Shown piece by piece: positions 32,177-42,174 of a stretch of 64,000 nt of DNA. Source of the stretch: Gnetum montanum (lineage: Eukaryota > Streptophyta > Gnetopsida > Gnetales > Gnetaceae); NCBI GenBank assembly GCA_015680685.1, contig MNCI01006175.1:150420-214419 (forward strand), given 5' to 3'. Both the position numbers and the translations under genes were made by a program. Every line of letters begins with the position of its first letter. The stretch's first letter is position 1. Under the pieces are notes generated by a model that was not told where the DNA came from, did not search any database, and worked only from the letters and a program-made list of their open reading frames with translations.

Positions 32177-34015
32177 TCATTGGAGGCCCTCAGTTCTTTT
32201 TAGTTTTTTTTTACAATTTTTTGTTTTACACATTTTTGTTTTAAAAATTCTTTAACTTTTCTTATTTCTTTTACAACATCGTTATACTTTTCTATTTTGT
32301 GTGTGTGTATATGTGTGTGTCATCCATACTGTAAGTTTGTCACCCAATAAGTGTTCTTCACGATGGTATGAACAGTTGTTATTATTGATTGCTGATGTTT
32401 GGTTTTTACCTTAAAGTTATGATGTTGATACTAAGGTATGTTCTTTTGATATGGTAGGAAATGAGTCCACTTCATCCACCCATCCACCAGTTTCTATGGT
32501 CTCCCTTAGCTCGGAAATGTACAGTCCCTTTCTAATTAGAACTTTAACGAATCAGTGACTGGGTATTTCTCAAACTAAGGAAGGAATCAAGGTTTGAAAA
32601 GGGTGTGACTTCAACAGAATTTGATGCATTTGTGTTGGCCGTTCTCTTGGGTGCTTGGATGTTTTCTTCTTGAGTTTTCTTGCCGTTCCGATGTTACCCA
32701 ATTATTGGAAGCTGAGACAATAAAAATAAGAAGTCTTTGCATGGTGTGGTTTTCACGCATAAAAAAACAAAAAAAAAAGAAAAAGAAAAAGAAAAGAAAA
32801 CAAAGAAAGTGAGAATTCAAAGCACACCCCTTAGAAAAAATAAAATTGGGCTATAAACACTGGTTATGGAACCAAAAATATTCCCTCTAACTAAGGCCCT
32901 TCTTGCTTCCCATTCTCTCCTTTGTTTCGTCTGAATGGTGGTGGATCTTGGCAGAAGCATTCTTGTTATTCAAGTGGATGGTTTGGCCAACTGTGTTGAT
33001 GCGAAGTCACTGGATGTGGTTGGTTTGAGGCTAGAGTTGGAATGAGATTTTCCAAGTCACATTAATCATGAAACACACAAGGGGCTGTTCACCACCTTGT
33101 TCTTGGGATTCCATTCCATCCTCTTCTCTCCACTGTTCACCTCATTGCCGGTTGTATCACTAGTGTATATTTTGGTAGATGCATTGTTTTCTTTTTGGTA
33201 AATTCTTACAGTTAAGTCTTTAACTCTTGTTCCAAAGGACATTCCCAGAGCCTATGGACTCTTTGAATGTGGGTTTGTTAGCGCATTACAGGCATGAGCC
33301 TGCTTTGGGGAGGACCCATTGACATTCCTATTTGGTGCACCAGTTAAATTCTTTTCCTTGACATTTTACAATTAATTTTATTTTGTTCATTTCCATCTTG
33401 ACATCCATTTCATCGATGTCTTAGTTGTCTCTTTTTATCCATCTTCTTGTTCTTGTTCTTTCTCCATTCTATTGCTACCGGAGGTTCATGATTAGTCATG
33501 GGGGTATGGAGCCCAATTTTTTCAATTTTCTCCTAACCCCTACACCTTCAGTAGTCATCATTTATATATTCCCAGATCCGTAATCAACCATACCACAACC
33601 CAGCCAATGGACTTACACCAAAGCAAAGTATTACCACATTGAAATTCATCTACCCTTGCTAATACAAAACTGTGTTGTGTGTGCAGATGGTGATCATGCG
33701 ACAATGGATAGGATCTGGAGGGAGCACTTGGAATGGAGTAGTGCTGGAAGCAGTTATGCAAGGAGCAAGACTGATGATGTGCTTATAGATGGACAATGAA
33801 AGGCGCAATCTTGGCATTGGCTATAGCAAAAATTCTTTCTCTCTCTCTCTCTTTCTCAGCAGCCAAATGAGGCCTGATGTCAATGTAATTAGGTGTTCAC
33901 CCTTGTTGTCATGAACACTAGTCTATTATGTCTTGTAATGATGATCCGTTCACATGTCATCCCATTAGTTTCCTTTGAGTCAATAATCCCATACCTGCCT
34001 AATATTATTGTAATG
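32177..34015 (+). other. Conserved non-coding 3' region of E6
   Basis: About 1.8 kb without a long frame, collinear with E9 43326-45427. It holds a donor-like AAG|GTATGT (32433-32441) and a GTCTTTGCATGGTGTGGTTT block (32730s), followed by an A/G-rich run (32760-32807). The hairpin block (33246-33330) and an internal AGTCATGGGGG (33494) come next. Last are an acceptor-like TTGTGTGTGCAG|ATG (33675-33689) with only 34 codons behind it, and a (CT)n run (33838-33856). It looks like the region around a lost 3' ORF. Confidence 0.65.
33246..33330 (+). other. Conserved non-coding block with hairpin and purine tract (E6 copy)
   Basis: GAGCCTATGGACTCTTTG, spacer, hairpin CAGGC-ATGA-GCCTG (33289-33302), then CTTTGGGGAGGACCCATTG. 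Confidence 0.7.
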
Positions 34016-34051
34016 AACTCAAGGACGAGTTTTCATTTAGTCATGGGGGTA
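34016..34051 (+). other. Hairpin and polypurine tract of E6
   Basis: AACTC-AAGGAC-GAGTT (34016-34031), then AGTCATGGGGGTA (34039-34051) abutting the 3' LTR start. Confidence 0.75.
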
Positions 34052-34057
34052 TGATGG

Positions 34058-34186
34058 GATGCGATATTGCATGGGTCACGATATCACGTACGCGATATTG
34101 CGGCCGTCACGATATCACATCCCTCGTGATATCACTGACGCGATATTGCATTTTTCCCTGCGATATCATGTACACGATATCGCGGT
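34058..34186. repeat. Palindromic GATATC array in the E6 3' LTR
   Basis: Eight GATATC/GATATT cores. Several sit in perfect or near-perfect GCGATATCGC or CGTGATATCACG-like palindromes. Confidence 0.9.
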
Positions 34187-34599
34187 GCGCTGTCATATCT
34201 ATAAATAAGAGGCGACTTCCCCTTGTTTCCTCATCCTAGGCTAGAAGTAGGGAAACTCTGGCAGATTGATCACTCCAGAGATAGAATATTTTCCATGTGC
34301 CTGCAGTAGGAGTCCCAAAATGAACGGATCTTTATTCAAACAACATTGTACCTAAATGCAAGTTGTGTACGACAATAAAGATGAGTTCTCTGGATAAACC
34401 TTGCAGTGCATGGAATAGGATTTATTACATGTTATTTATTATTTTCGTAATGTCGAATGAGTACGACTTAATTACGAGCATTTACGGATGTGTACAGATA
34501 ATCAAGGAACGGATGCTCATCACGATTAGATTCTCTCTCACCCTTGCCTTTTAGTAACGCAGGATGAGTACGACTTGATTACGAGGATTTAAGGATGTG

Positions 34600-34664
34600 N
34601 TCTCAATGCGCGCGACCTTAATCAGGCGTTTGAACAAATTAAGAATATTGAGGAGGCAGCCCAN
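34600..34664. other. 63-bp foreign segment between two single Ns in the E6 3' LTR
   Basis: Bases 34601-34663 do not match any LTR here. They are open in one plus frame, reading LNARDLNQAFEQIKNIEEAA. They include GC-rich codons such as GCG CGC GAC unlike the surroundings. Likely an assembly or gap-filling insert; origin not recognised. Confidence 0.8.
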
Positions 34665-35048
34665 GTGTGCGTTACGCGTGGTGATCCCAGCAATGATTAG
34701 CGTTTGGTAGCCATGGTTGCATAGGTTCAGGGTGTGTACAGTAAGTGGGAACGGATGCTGATGCTAGGTAATTTAGACTAGTTCATTAGTTAGAGTTAGT
34801 ACTTAGTTTCTCAACCCTTCACCCTTTAGTGTAGAAGACATAAAACATAAAAACCATAAAAATCATATACCTCAGACTTGCTTAACCATACATCGCGACA
34901 AATACAAGTAAGTCTGGGAAGACAACGAATAATTAACCCTAAGTGTTCCATGGGGCGTGTAGGCATTTAGTCTGTGGAGTTTGACTGGATCATGCGTGCT
35001 ACGCTTATATTTGTATGGTTGAGTGTAGGGGTATCTCGCCACTCATAA

Positions 35049-35053
35049 GATAT
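35049..35053 (+). other. Right target-site duplication of E6 (GATAT)
   Basis: Identical to 27120-27124; E4 pol resumes immediately after it. Confidence 0.85.
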
Positions 35054-36842
35054 TAAATTTGTATGGTATGAAGAAAAAGAGATATTATTCAAAGCCTTGA
35101 AGGAAACAATTTGGAGTGCTCAAATGTTGGCAATTTCAAATTTCTTCAATATTTTTGAAGTAGAGGTGGATGCAAATGAACTTGAAGTTTGTGATGTCTT
35201 ATCATAAGAGGGTAAGCCCATTACCTTTTTTTTTCAAAAGTTGAACATATCTAGGCAAAAATATAGTCTCTCTAAATAAGAGTTATAAGCTATACTTAAG
35301 GCCATTAAAAATTAGATATATTATTTATTGGATAGTGAGTTTTTTTGTTGATTGATCATAAGGGACTTTAGTTTTTGAGTTCTTAAAATAAACTTAGTAT
35401 TAAACATATATAATAGGTGGAGTAACTACAAAAGTTTCACCTTGTGTTGAAGCATAGAAGTGGAAAAAGTAAGGTTTGGTAGATGTTCTCTCAAGAATTC
35501 ATGTGGTGAATCATTCATATACTCATGTAGAGGGAGTTGAGACATTTACTTATTTATATCTAGATGGTGTAGATTTTGGTGAGATTAGGAAGGATCTCAA
35601 TGCTCCATTTCTTGGTAGAGTGGATGGGTGAAAAGACTATCATCTATAGCAAGGCATTCTCTTCAAAAATAGTAAGGTATGTGTACCTACTTCTGATTTT
35701 AAATCAAATATTTTTCATCAGAAGTATAGTAATGAGATGGTTGGACATATGAATAACATCAAGACCTATGAATTTATTTTGAAAAGCTATTTTTGGCTAG
35801 GTATGCATAATGATGTGAATAAATTTGTTAGGAAGCATCTTAATTTTGAAAATTTTAAAGGAGAAAAATGTATTGATGGTCATTATTTGTCTTTTCCTAT
35901 TACTAATGCTCTATGGAAGTGTGTTTCTATGCAATTTATTTGTAACATTTCAAAGACTTAATCTAGACATGATTCAATTTTTGTTGTAGTAGATAAATTT
36001 TTCAAAATGACACATTTCATCCCATGTAAGAGAAGAAATGATATATCTCATTTACTCTTTTAGCATGTTAGATTGCATGGTATTCCATTGAACATTGTTA
36101 GTGATATGGGTGTAAGATTTACTAGTGATTTCTAAAGATCATTGTGGAAATTATTGGGCACCAGATTATTTTTTTTAGTGTTTATTATCCAAAAAGTGAT
36201 GGCCAAATTGAAGTTGTAAATAAATCATTATTGAGAATTTTGAGATGTTTATGTGAAAATTAACTTAATATATGGGGAATTGTTTTCATTCATATTGAGG
36301 TTTGCTACAAAAATTATTATCATTCTAGCACTAGGAAGAGTTTATTCATGGTGAGTAAGGATTTTTCTCCTAGGATGAGTTAAGAAAATTTGATCACTAT
36401 GCTCACGTTAGTTCATATATTATGAAGAGTTTGCAAAATTTGCATAAAATGTGAAGGAAAAATTGGAAAGAAAGATAAAAAAATTATCAATGAAAAGATT
36501 TTGGACAAAAGAAAATTGTAATTTCATGTGGATTATTTTGTTTGGTTGCATTTGGGTAAATAGAGGTTGAGAAATATAAACTTATGCAAGATTAAATCGC
36601 AGATGATTAATCCATTCCAAATCAAGGCTAAAGTAAATGATAGTACTTATGAACTTGATCTCCCTAATGATTTTCCATTTTCTTGTATATTTACATTTGA
36701 TCTTAAGGATATCATTGAAGTCTTCAAGGGAGCTTTTGAAGGTCAAAGTTCATCTAAGGCATCAATGAAGCCAATTGTGTTACAAGCAAGAGAGGCTATG
36801 AGCATAAGAGGTAAGAAGAAGCATGCATACTTAATCCATTGA
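35054..36842 (+). pseudogene. RNase H, integrase and C-terminal tail of E4
   Basis: This continues the pol interrupted at 27119. RNase H signals: FFEVEVDANELEV (near 35150) and a DHKGL-like stretch (near 35355). Integrase: open piece 35737-35961 with MVGHMNNIKTYEFILKSYFW, HNDVNKFVRKH (the zinc-finger region), later WKCVSMQF. Fragments of the core follow: 'ttgttgtagtagataaatttttcaaaatgac' region (VVVDKFFKM) and YHPKSDGQIEVVNKSL-like near 36185-36215. Tail open piece 36567-36842 has PFQIKAKVNDSTYELDLPND, then FTFDLKDIIEVFK, the usual post-integrase module. No chromodomain was recognised. Stops throughout. Confidence 0.75.
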
Positions 36843-36951
36843 ATTTTTGAAAGGCTTGAAAATGTAATTTGGATTCATATATTTAATTTGGATTTATGGG
36901 GATTTGAGGTCATTCCAAGCATAAATTCCATTAAATAACAAGTATCTTTTT

Positions 36952-36965
36952 AAAGATGGGAGAGA
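36952..36965 (+). other. Polypurine tract of E4
   Basis: AAAGATGGGAGAGA immediately before the 3' LTR start TGATGAGGAC. Confidence 0.8.
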
Positions 36966-37744
36966 TGATGAGGACATCACCTAATCTAACTTATTTAATT
37001 CTCAATGCTGGATGACTTTATGTTTGTGCTTCTTGATCTTGTACTTTTTTGCCTATATTTCCAAGCATTCTAGGATAGTAAGAAGGTTGCAAGAATTCCA
37101 AAGATAAGTCTTAGGATGCACTTGTAAAGTTTAGGATGTTGGCACTCTAGATGTTTCATTTGAATGTGGGCCTATTGATAGGCTAGACATCTTAAAAGTG
37201 TTGGGCGTCTTGGTCTAACAAATCTCACATGGGCAAGACATTTTCCCCCTATTTCTAGATTTATTGGGAATGCCAAACATATTGGTAGTATGTAAAAAAG
37301 TTAGTAGAATTTGCCCAGTGGTCTTCAATTCGAAAGTTAGTGTTAAGGAAAAGCTAAAAGCTTATCTTTGGCCTATAAATTGATATTAAAGGATGTTTTT
37401 TAAAGGAATAAATTACATAGGGAAGATTAAGAGAGGAAGTTGAAAAATAATTATATGATTATTGATTCATCTTGAACTTGTTATTTTGCAAGCATCTTAG
37501 AGAATTATGTAAGAGAGTGAGAGGAGTCATTTTTGTATTACGGATTTCTACCTTGTATGAGGAGATGATGTGAGGATCTTAAGTTTATGTCTATTCTATA
37601 AACATGCTTCAATTTCCATTTTGTAATTCAATTTATCTTTGGAAGTAAGAATAAAGATTTCTTTTCTTTTATAGTTTTATTAGGGTTTCTTCTTTGAGAG
37701 TTTGGATAATAATTAAGGAATGTTGGGTCCAAATCCTTATTAGA
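36966..37744 (+). mobile_element. 3' LTR of E4
   Basis: 779 bp, collinear with 22314-23072 with many substitutions; ends ATCCTTATTAGA. Confidence 0.85.
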
Positions 37745-37754
37745 TGGTTTAAGA

Positions 37755-37780
37755 TGTGTGTGTGTGTGTGTGTGTGTGTG
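37755..37780 (+). repeat. (TG)13 microsatellite
   Basis: Uninterrupted TG dinucleotide run, directly right of E4. Confidence 0.97.
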
Positions 37781-37796
37781 AATTAGAAGCTAGGTA

Positions 37797-37900
37797 CTAT
37801 AAGATAATGATAGGTGGCTTAAGTGGATAACTCATTTTCTTGTTAGGTAAGAGGTTGTCAATTTGAATCATACTTAAGACATTATTATATTCCTTTATAA
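37797..37900 (+). mobile_element. tRNA-like (SINE-like) sequence
   Basis: Box A-like GGTGGCTTAAGTGGATAA (37813-37830), anticodon-arm-like 'tcttgttaggtaaga', then box B-like GTCAATTTGAATC (37857-37869). Spacing suits a tRNA-derived SINE head; box B has lost its CG. Alternative: chance or a tRNA pseudogene. Confidence 0.4.
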
Positions 37901-40109
37901 TTCTTTTAAAATGTCATGTTGGTTATATATCTTGGAATGTACTTATTATTATTCTTTCAGGTTTTGATAAGCCTAGAACTATATGACTACATGTACTCCC
38001 ACGACATATAGCCATCATGAACTTTTATAGCACTTTTAGAGTTTCTAGTAACATTATTAGAATGAATTCCAATTTGAAGATCTTCTATTGTTTTTTATTT
38101 ACAAAGCTAATCATAATAATTATATTCAATAATTCTTCTTATAATTTAACAAATCCTTGATAATTTCTTTAGCCTTATCCTCCACCTCCTTTATTTGCTT
38201 CTCTAGTAACCACAACCACATCACATTAATTGGTACAAGTAAGATGTTCTTCAAGTTCTTTAACAACATTAGCTCCTTCATTATCTACATTTTCTTTTTC
38301 TTTTTAATAGTGCTACACTCTTTGCCTTGTACAAATTGCTCCTTTATTAAAATACTAAACTAATTGTGAGATTTAAAATATTGGATTTTATTAATTAATT
38401 CATCCATTTATACCAAGGTATCATATTGGAAGGAGTGTAGTTTGGTGATGTTCTTCTTTGTTGACATATCATACATATAATAAGTAGTAACATAAAAATA
38501 AGTATAATCTAGAGAGAGAAGTATCTTATTATCTAGAGATACCATAGTTCATTTAGGATTAAGTTTTTGAAGCTCCACCATTATCTTATCCATCATCTTG
38601 GATTCAAAAATTTTATTACTATATTTCATCAGGTTTGTCTAGGTTGGAGAGTTATACATATACTCATCTAGAATATCTTTCTTTATGGTTAGGTTAATGA
38701 ACTTAACCATGGTTTAGAAATTATGAAATTTATTCTCTAGAGCATGGTGTTACATGATCAGGTGATGTGTGCCACTATTGATTAACACATTAGATGTGTT
38801 TGAGCATGTTTTTATGAACTATAACACTTCTTCTTGTTTCAGTTTCTAGTGGTTTTATTATGCTCTACACCTTCAAAATGTTAACCATGGAGGTATATAA
38901 TGCATCATAGACTAGAGGATCCCTAGTTCTGACAATGATCTTAATGACCTTAAACTCAACATGGGACATTTACAAATATGTACAATGACAGAATATAAAA
39001 ATAAGAGACATAGAATTTATTGGAAAAATAAGATGACCTCATCTACTACTTCATTTGTTACTTTAAAATTTTGAACCAGTTAATCTCCTAGTCTAGTTAC
39101 GCCTAGGCATGATGTAGATTGAGGGCTTTATGTTTCTATCTTACATAATAATGAGGGTTGAAATTATTTTAGTAAAATAGCAATACGGTTCCTAAAACAA
39201 GGATATAGGAATCCACACATTGGACATATTTTTAGCCTTCTAAAAATCAATGGTATCCTTAACTATCTAGAAAAGATAATTCATTTGATACTAGTTATGT
39301 GTGCTATTTTAATTTTGAAAGATGGTAACCAAAGAACTACTTCAAATTTTTTTCTAAAATTTGGTAAAACTTCTTCAAAAAATAGAAATAAAAATTTATC
39401 AAATTACAAGTCATGGTGAGATACTGTGAATCATAGTCAAGGTACCATAGGTTGTGGTAAATGATTTCTTTGAAATGATGAATACCACAAGTGGTAATGT
39501 AAAATGAGTCATGGTTAATGTGTCATGACTTGATCATGTGTTATGGTTAGCCAAGACAATGAAAAATTTATATTTTTTATAAGCATGAGTAAACCACCAA
39601 CCTTCTATGGATTGTAAAAAATTTACCTTATTTTCATAGTAGACCACAATGAAATCATGAGTCATGCTTTACACCATGAGTTAACCATAATTTGTGATGA
39701 TTAAGAAAGTTGAAAATAAAAGTACCATGATTTATGGTAGTTTCATCATACAATTTTGATTAGACCATGACTTAACCATGAGTTGTGGTTAGACTAATTT
39801 TCTCAAAAAATGTGAGATTTACAAATCTAAATTTGATGCATGTTATGTTTTTATAGTCACCTTGAAGCCTTCTATTCTTTGTTGATGTTGAAATGAATGA
39901 ATAGTAATAGATTAAATAAGAAAAATAATAAAAAATTATTTTATGGTATGGGATTATGATACATTTGTTGCTTTTTATATTTATCTTCCCATTTTATGGT
40001 ATGAGATGATGATAAATTTATTGCTTTTTCTCTAATATTATATTTTCTAGTATTGGAGTTGCATATTTGTTTTAATGACCATTGATACCCTCTTTGTCTT
40101 GATCAACTT
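37901..40109. other. AT-rich stretch, no gene recognised
   Basis: About 2.2 kb. Minus-strand frames are broken throughout and I could not match them to a family. The right part (39400-39800) is dense in ACCATGA/TGGTTA words (see findings). The nearby copia RT on the same strand makes a decayed copia element possible, but no gag or integrase motif is readable. Confidence 0.4.
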
Positions 40110-40490
40110 TAATGCCTAGAAAACTACTTTAGTTCTCCAAGATTCTTCATTTAAAATATATTTTTTAATGTTTGATTTAAAAATTTCTAATAACTTATCA
40201 TTTAATGTTGCAAAGACAAAGTAATCTAGATAGAGGAATATTATAATGAAGTTATTTCTATCATGACTGTAATATAGAATTGGCTCAAATATGAATGATG
40301 AATGTTTTATCTTCAATATAATGTCATTAATTCTATGAAACCATGCTCTAGGTACTTGTTTTAATCCATGCAAAGTATTTTTTTAATTTTCACATTTTTT
40401 GTTCCATTCCTTTAATAATGTATCATTTAGGTTGATAGATATAAAATTTTTTTCTTAATGTAGCCACATATTCATTATCCTTTACTTTCT
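40110..40490 (-). pseudogene. E7: Ty1/copia reverse transcriptase fragment
   Basis: The open minus stretch 40373-40116 reads MHGLKQVPRAWFHRINDIIL, then IFEPILYYSH, then FIIIFLYLDYFVFA. These correspond to the copia motifs LYGLKQAPRAWY, DPxLYY and LLYVDDLL; the catalytic YVDD is YLDY here. Upstream in the same strand (to about 40490) pieces like VATLRKKFYIYQP match the VYMxQPEGF region. The fragment stops shortly after the palm. It is the only copia coding trace in the window. Confidence 0.8.
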
Positions 40491-40682
40491 TTTGTACTTT
40501 AATTTTCAAGGATTCTTCAAAATTTGATGATTCTTAATGAATAGCTAAGTAGGATATCTTGTAATTGTACTAGATCTTGTAGTTTTTCTCTCAAAGTTTA
40601 TATTTAGCATTTGAGTTTGAGGATGGTATCTTTGGATTCATGAATTAGGATTAATTTTGGCCTTTAATCTTTGATTTCTTTG

Positions 40683-41466
40683 TGATCAACAACAAGTATT
40701 TCCTATGACCAACTATATAAATCACTAGCATGTATGCATGATTTGGTTAAATTCCTTGAACTTTATTTACGTAAGTAGCTAATATTCATAGATGGTGAAC
40801 TATGTAAGTGTTAATCATTGCCTTCCCAATCAACACTTGTGCTAATCTGTACATATGGTTAAGTGTGATCGAGGTGTGAGATATTTATTTTTATGCTTTT
40901 TTTTATTTTCTTCACTCACTAAATGATTAAGTAAATAAAATTTTAATATTTAAATTAATTAACTAATTAACTACTTAGTGAACTAACTAGCCTAAATGTG
41001 GAGTATCTATTCCCATTTTCTATACATATCTTGAATGTATATTAACACTGCTAGGTTATCAAGTGTATACTATTGGGTGTACCAAGTATTCACTAAGGGG
41101 ATTACCAAGTGTTAATATATTCTACTTGAAGTGGTCATGCTAACATTGCTTACAAATGATAATATTAATTGCTTAATAACAAGAAAGTAAATTGCTGAAA
41201 AGTAGAGCTATGCTAATTCAAGTGCTACAATGGATAGAAGAAAACTTGTTTTTTTGTTCACTCATGCAGATGTGTCTAAGTATAGATGCACTCAAATAAA
41301 ATGCCGTACAATCACTTAAATTCATGTTGTGAGTACTTAGAGAAAAGTATTCTAACTTCTATGGGAAGAGATTGTAAGTGTTTGGCTAAGGTAATGAACA
41401 AAAGGTGTCATAAATGTGAGGGGTATGTGCATTTATATAGGAAATGGTTGTATTAGCATTGACGTA
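40683..41466 (-). mobile_element. E8a: LTR of the E2 family, degraded
   Basis: Plus reading begins TGATCAACAACAAG, a decayed TGATGAGTAGTGAG. It shares with the E2 LTR the 'gcatgatttggttaaattcc' region split over short words, 'ggttaagtgtgatcgaggtgt' and the 'ttatcaagtg' and 'ttaccaagtg' repeats. The U3 side is cut at 41466, where E8b begins. No primer site lies to its left, so it is solo or truncated. Confidence 0.65.
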
Positions 41467-42174
41467 TGATGAGTGGTGAGTAGACCCTACCTCCAACCAT
41501 ATGAATCACTAAGTGTTCACATGCGATCCAGTCGAATTCCATGGGCTTATAGCCTTCTATGTACACTAGTCTATAGGAGGTGAAACTAACTATTACAATC
41601 GTTGTCTTCCCAATCACACTTGTGAAATGCAAAGGCATGGTTAAGTGCAACTGAGGCATATGATTTTTATCATTTTTATGTTTTATGTTCAAAGTTGCTT
41701 AAAAATAAATAATAATAAATAAAGATATTTAATTGCAAATTTAATCTAATAACTAACATTTAATTAATCCTAACATAAACATCCATTTCCACTTTCTGTA
41801 CACATCTTGAACATATTTAATGCTACTAAGTTACCAAACATTAAGCATTACTTGGATTACCAAGTGCCAAGTGTATGCTTGAAGTGGTCGTATTTATGTG
41901 CTTAATTAATCGCTATTTAATCTATCTTAATCTAGCTTAATTTAGCTTAATTTAATTACTTTAATTACTTAAAGCATTAAAGGAAATTTCTTAAAATATT
42001 AAATGCATAAAGAAAATAATTAATCTATTTCAAAATGTTGCAAGGTTTATCAAAAANGCCTTGTTGATAGTTACATGTCAATGGGTCAAACCCTATGTTG
42101 ACGGCATCCCATCGATGGGGTTGCATTGACGACATCCCATTGATGTGGCCAATCATCGAATAATGACAAACGAC
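41467..42174 (-). mobile_element. E8b: second LTR of the E2 family, with an assembly seam
   Basis: Plus reading begins TGATGAGTGGTGAG. It matches the E2 5' LTR up to 42056, meets a single N at 42057, and resumes in U3-type repeats (CATCGATGGGG, TTGATGTGGCC). About 200 bp including the TATA region is missing at the N. Orientation and position suit the 3' LTR of E10, with E9 lying between; this is inference. Confidence 0.6.

Larger units (their letters stand above)
27125..35048 (+). mobile_element. E6: complete gag-protease-only Athila-like element inserted in E4
   Basis: It has two LTRs (27125-28044, 34052-35048), primer site, polypurine tract and a perfect 5-bp duplication GATAT. Internal content is gag and protease only. 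After the protease comes about 1.9 kb of non-coding sequence conserved with E9, E2 and E10, with no RT, RNase H, integrase or 3' ORF. It is therefore likely non-autonomous and dependent on proteins of a relative. LTRs are much closer to each other than those of E2 or E4, so it is relatively young. A 555-bp foreign block at 30577-31131 and a 63-bp foreign block in the 3' LTR border single Ns. Confidence 0.9.
34052..35048 (+). mobile_element. 3' LTR of E6
   Basis: 997 bp, TGATGGGATG to CACTCATAA (terminal C changed to A), followed by the duplication GATAT. The palindrome array (34058-34186) has eight units against three in the 5' LTR. TATA at 34200-34207. Positions 34600-34664 hold N, 63 foreign bases, N in place of about 75 bp of LTR sequence. 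Confidence 0.92.
22314..37744 (+). mobile_element. E4: old chromovirus-like Ty3/gypsy element, interrupted twice
   Basis: LTRs 22314-23072 and 36966-37744 both begin TGATGAGGACATCA and end ATCCTTAYTAGA. The primer site TGGTATTAGAGC (initiator-Met type) is at 23074-23085 and the polypurine tract at 36952-36965. Between them, in order, are gag, protease (split by solo LTR E5), RT, [E6 inserted], RNase H, integrase and a C-terminal tail. Without the insertions it would be about 6.7 kb. LTRs are clearly diverged and frames broken, so it is older than E6. The flanks GGTGG and TGGTT do not make a clean duplication. Confidence 0.85.

Noticed and set aside
32760-32807. Poly(A)-like tail of a LINE or processed gene
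   Set aside because: The A/G-rich run is collinear with E9 and, as a T-rich run, with E2 and E10, so it belongs to the element's non-coding region.
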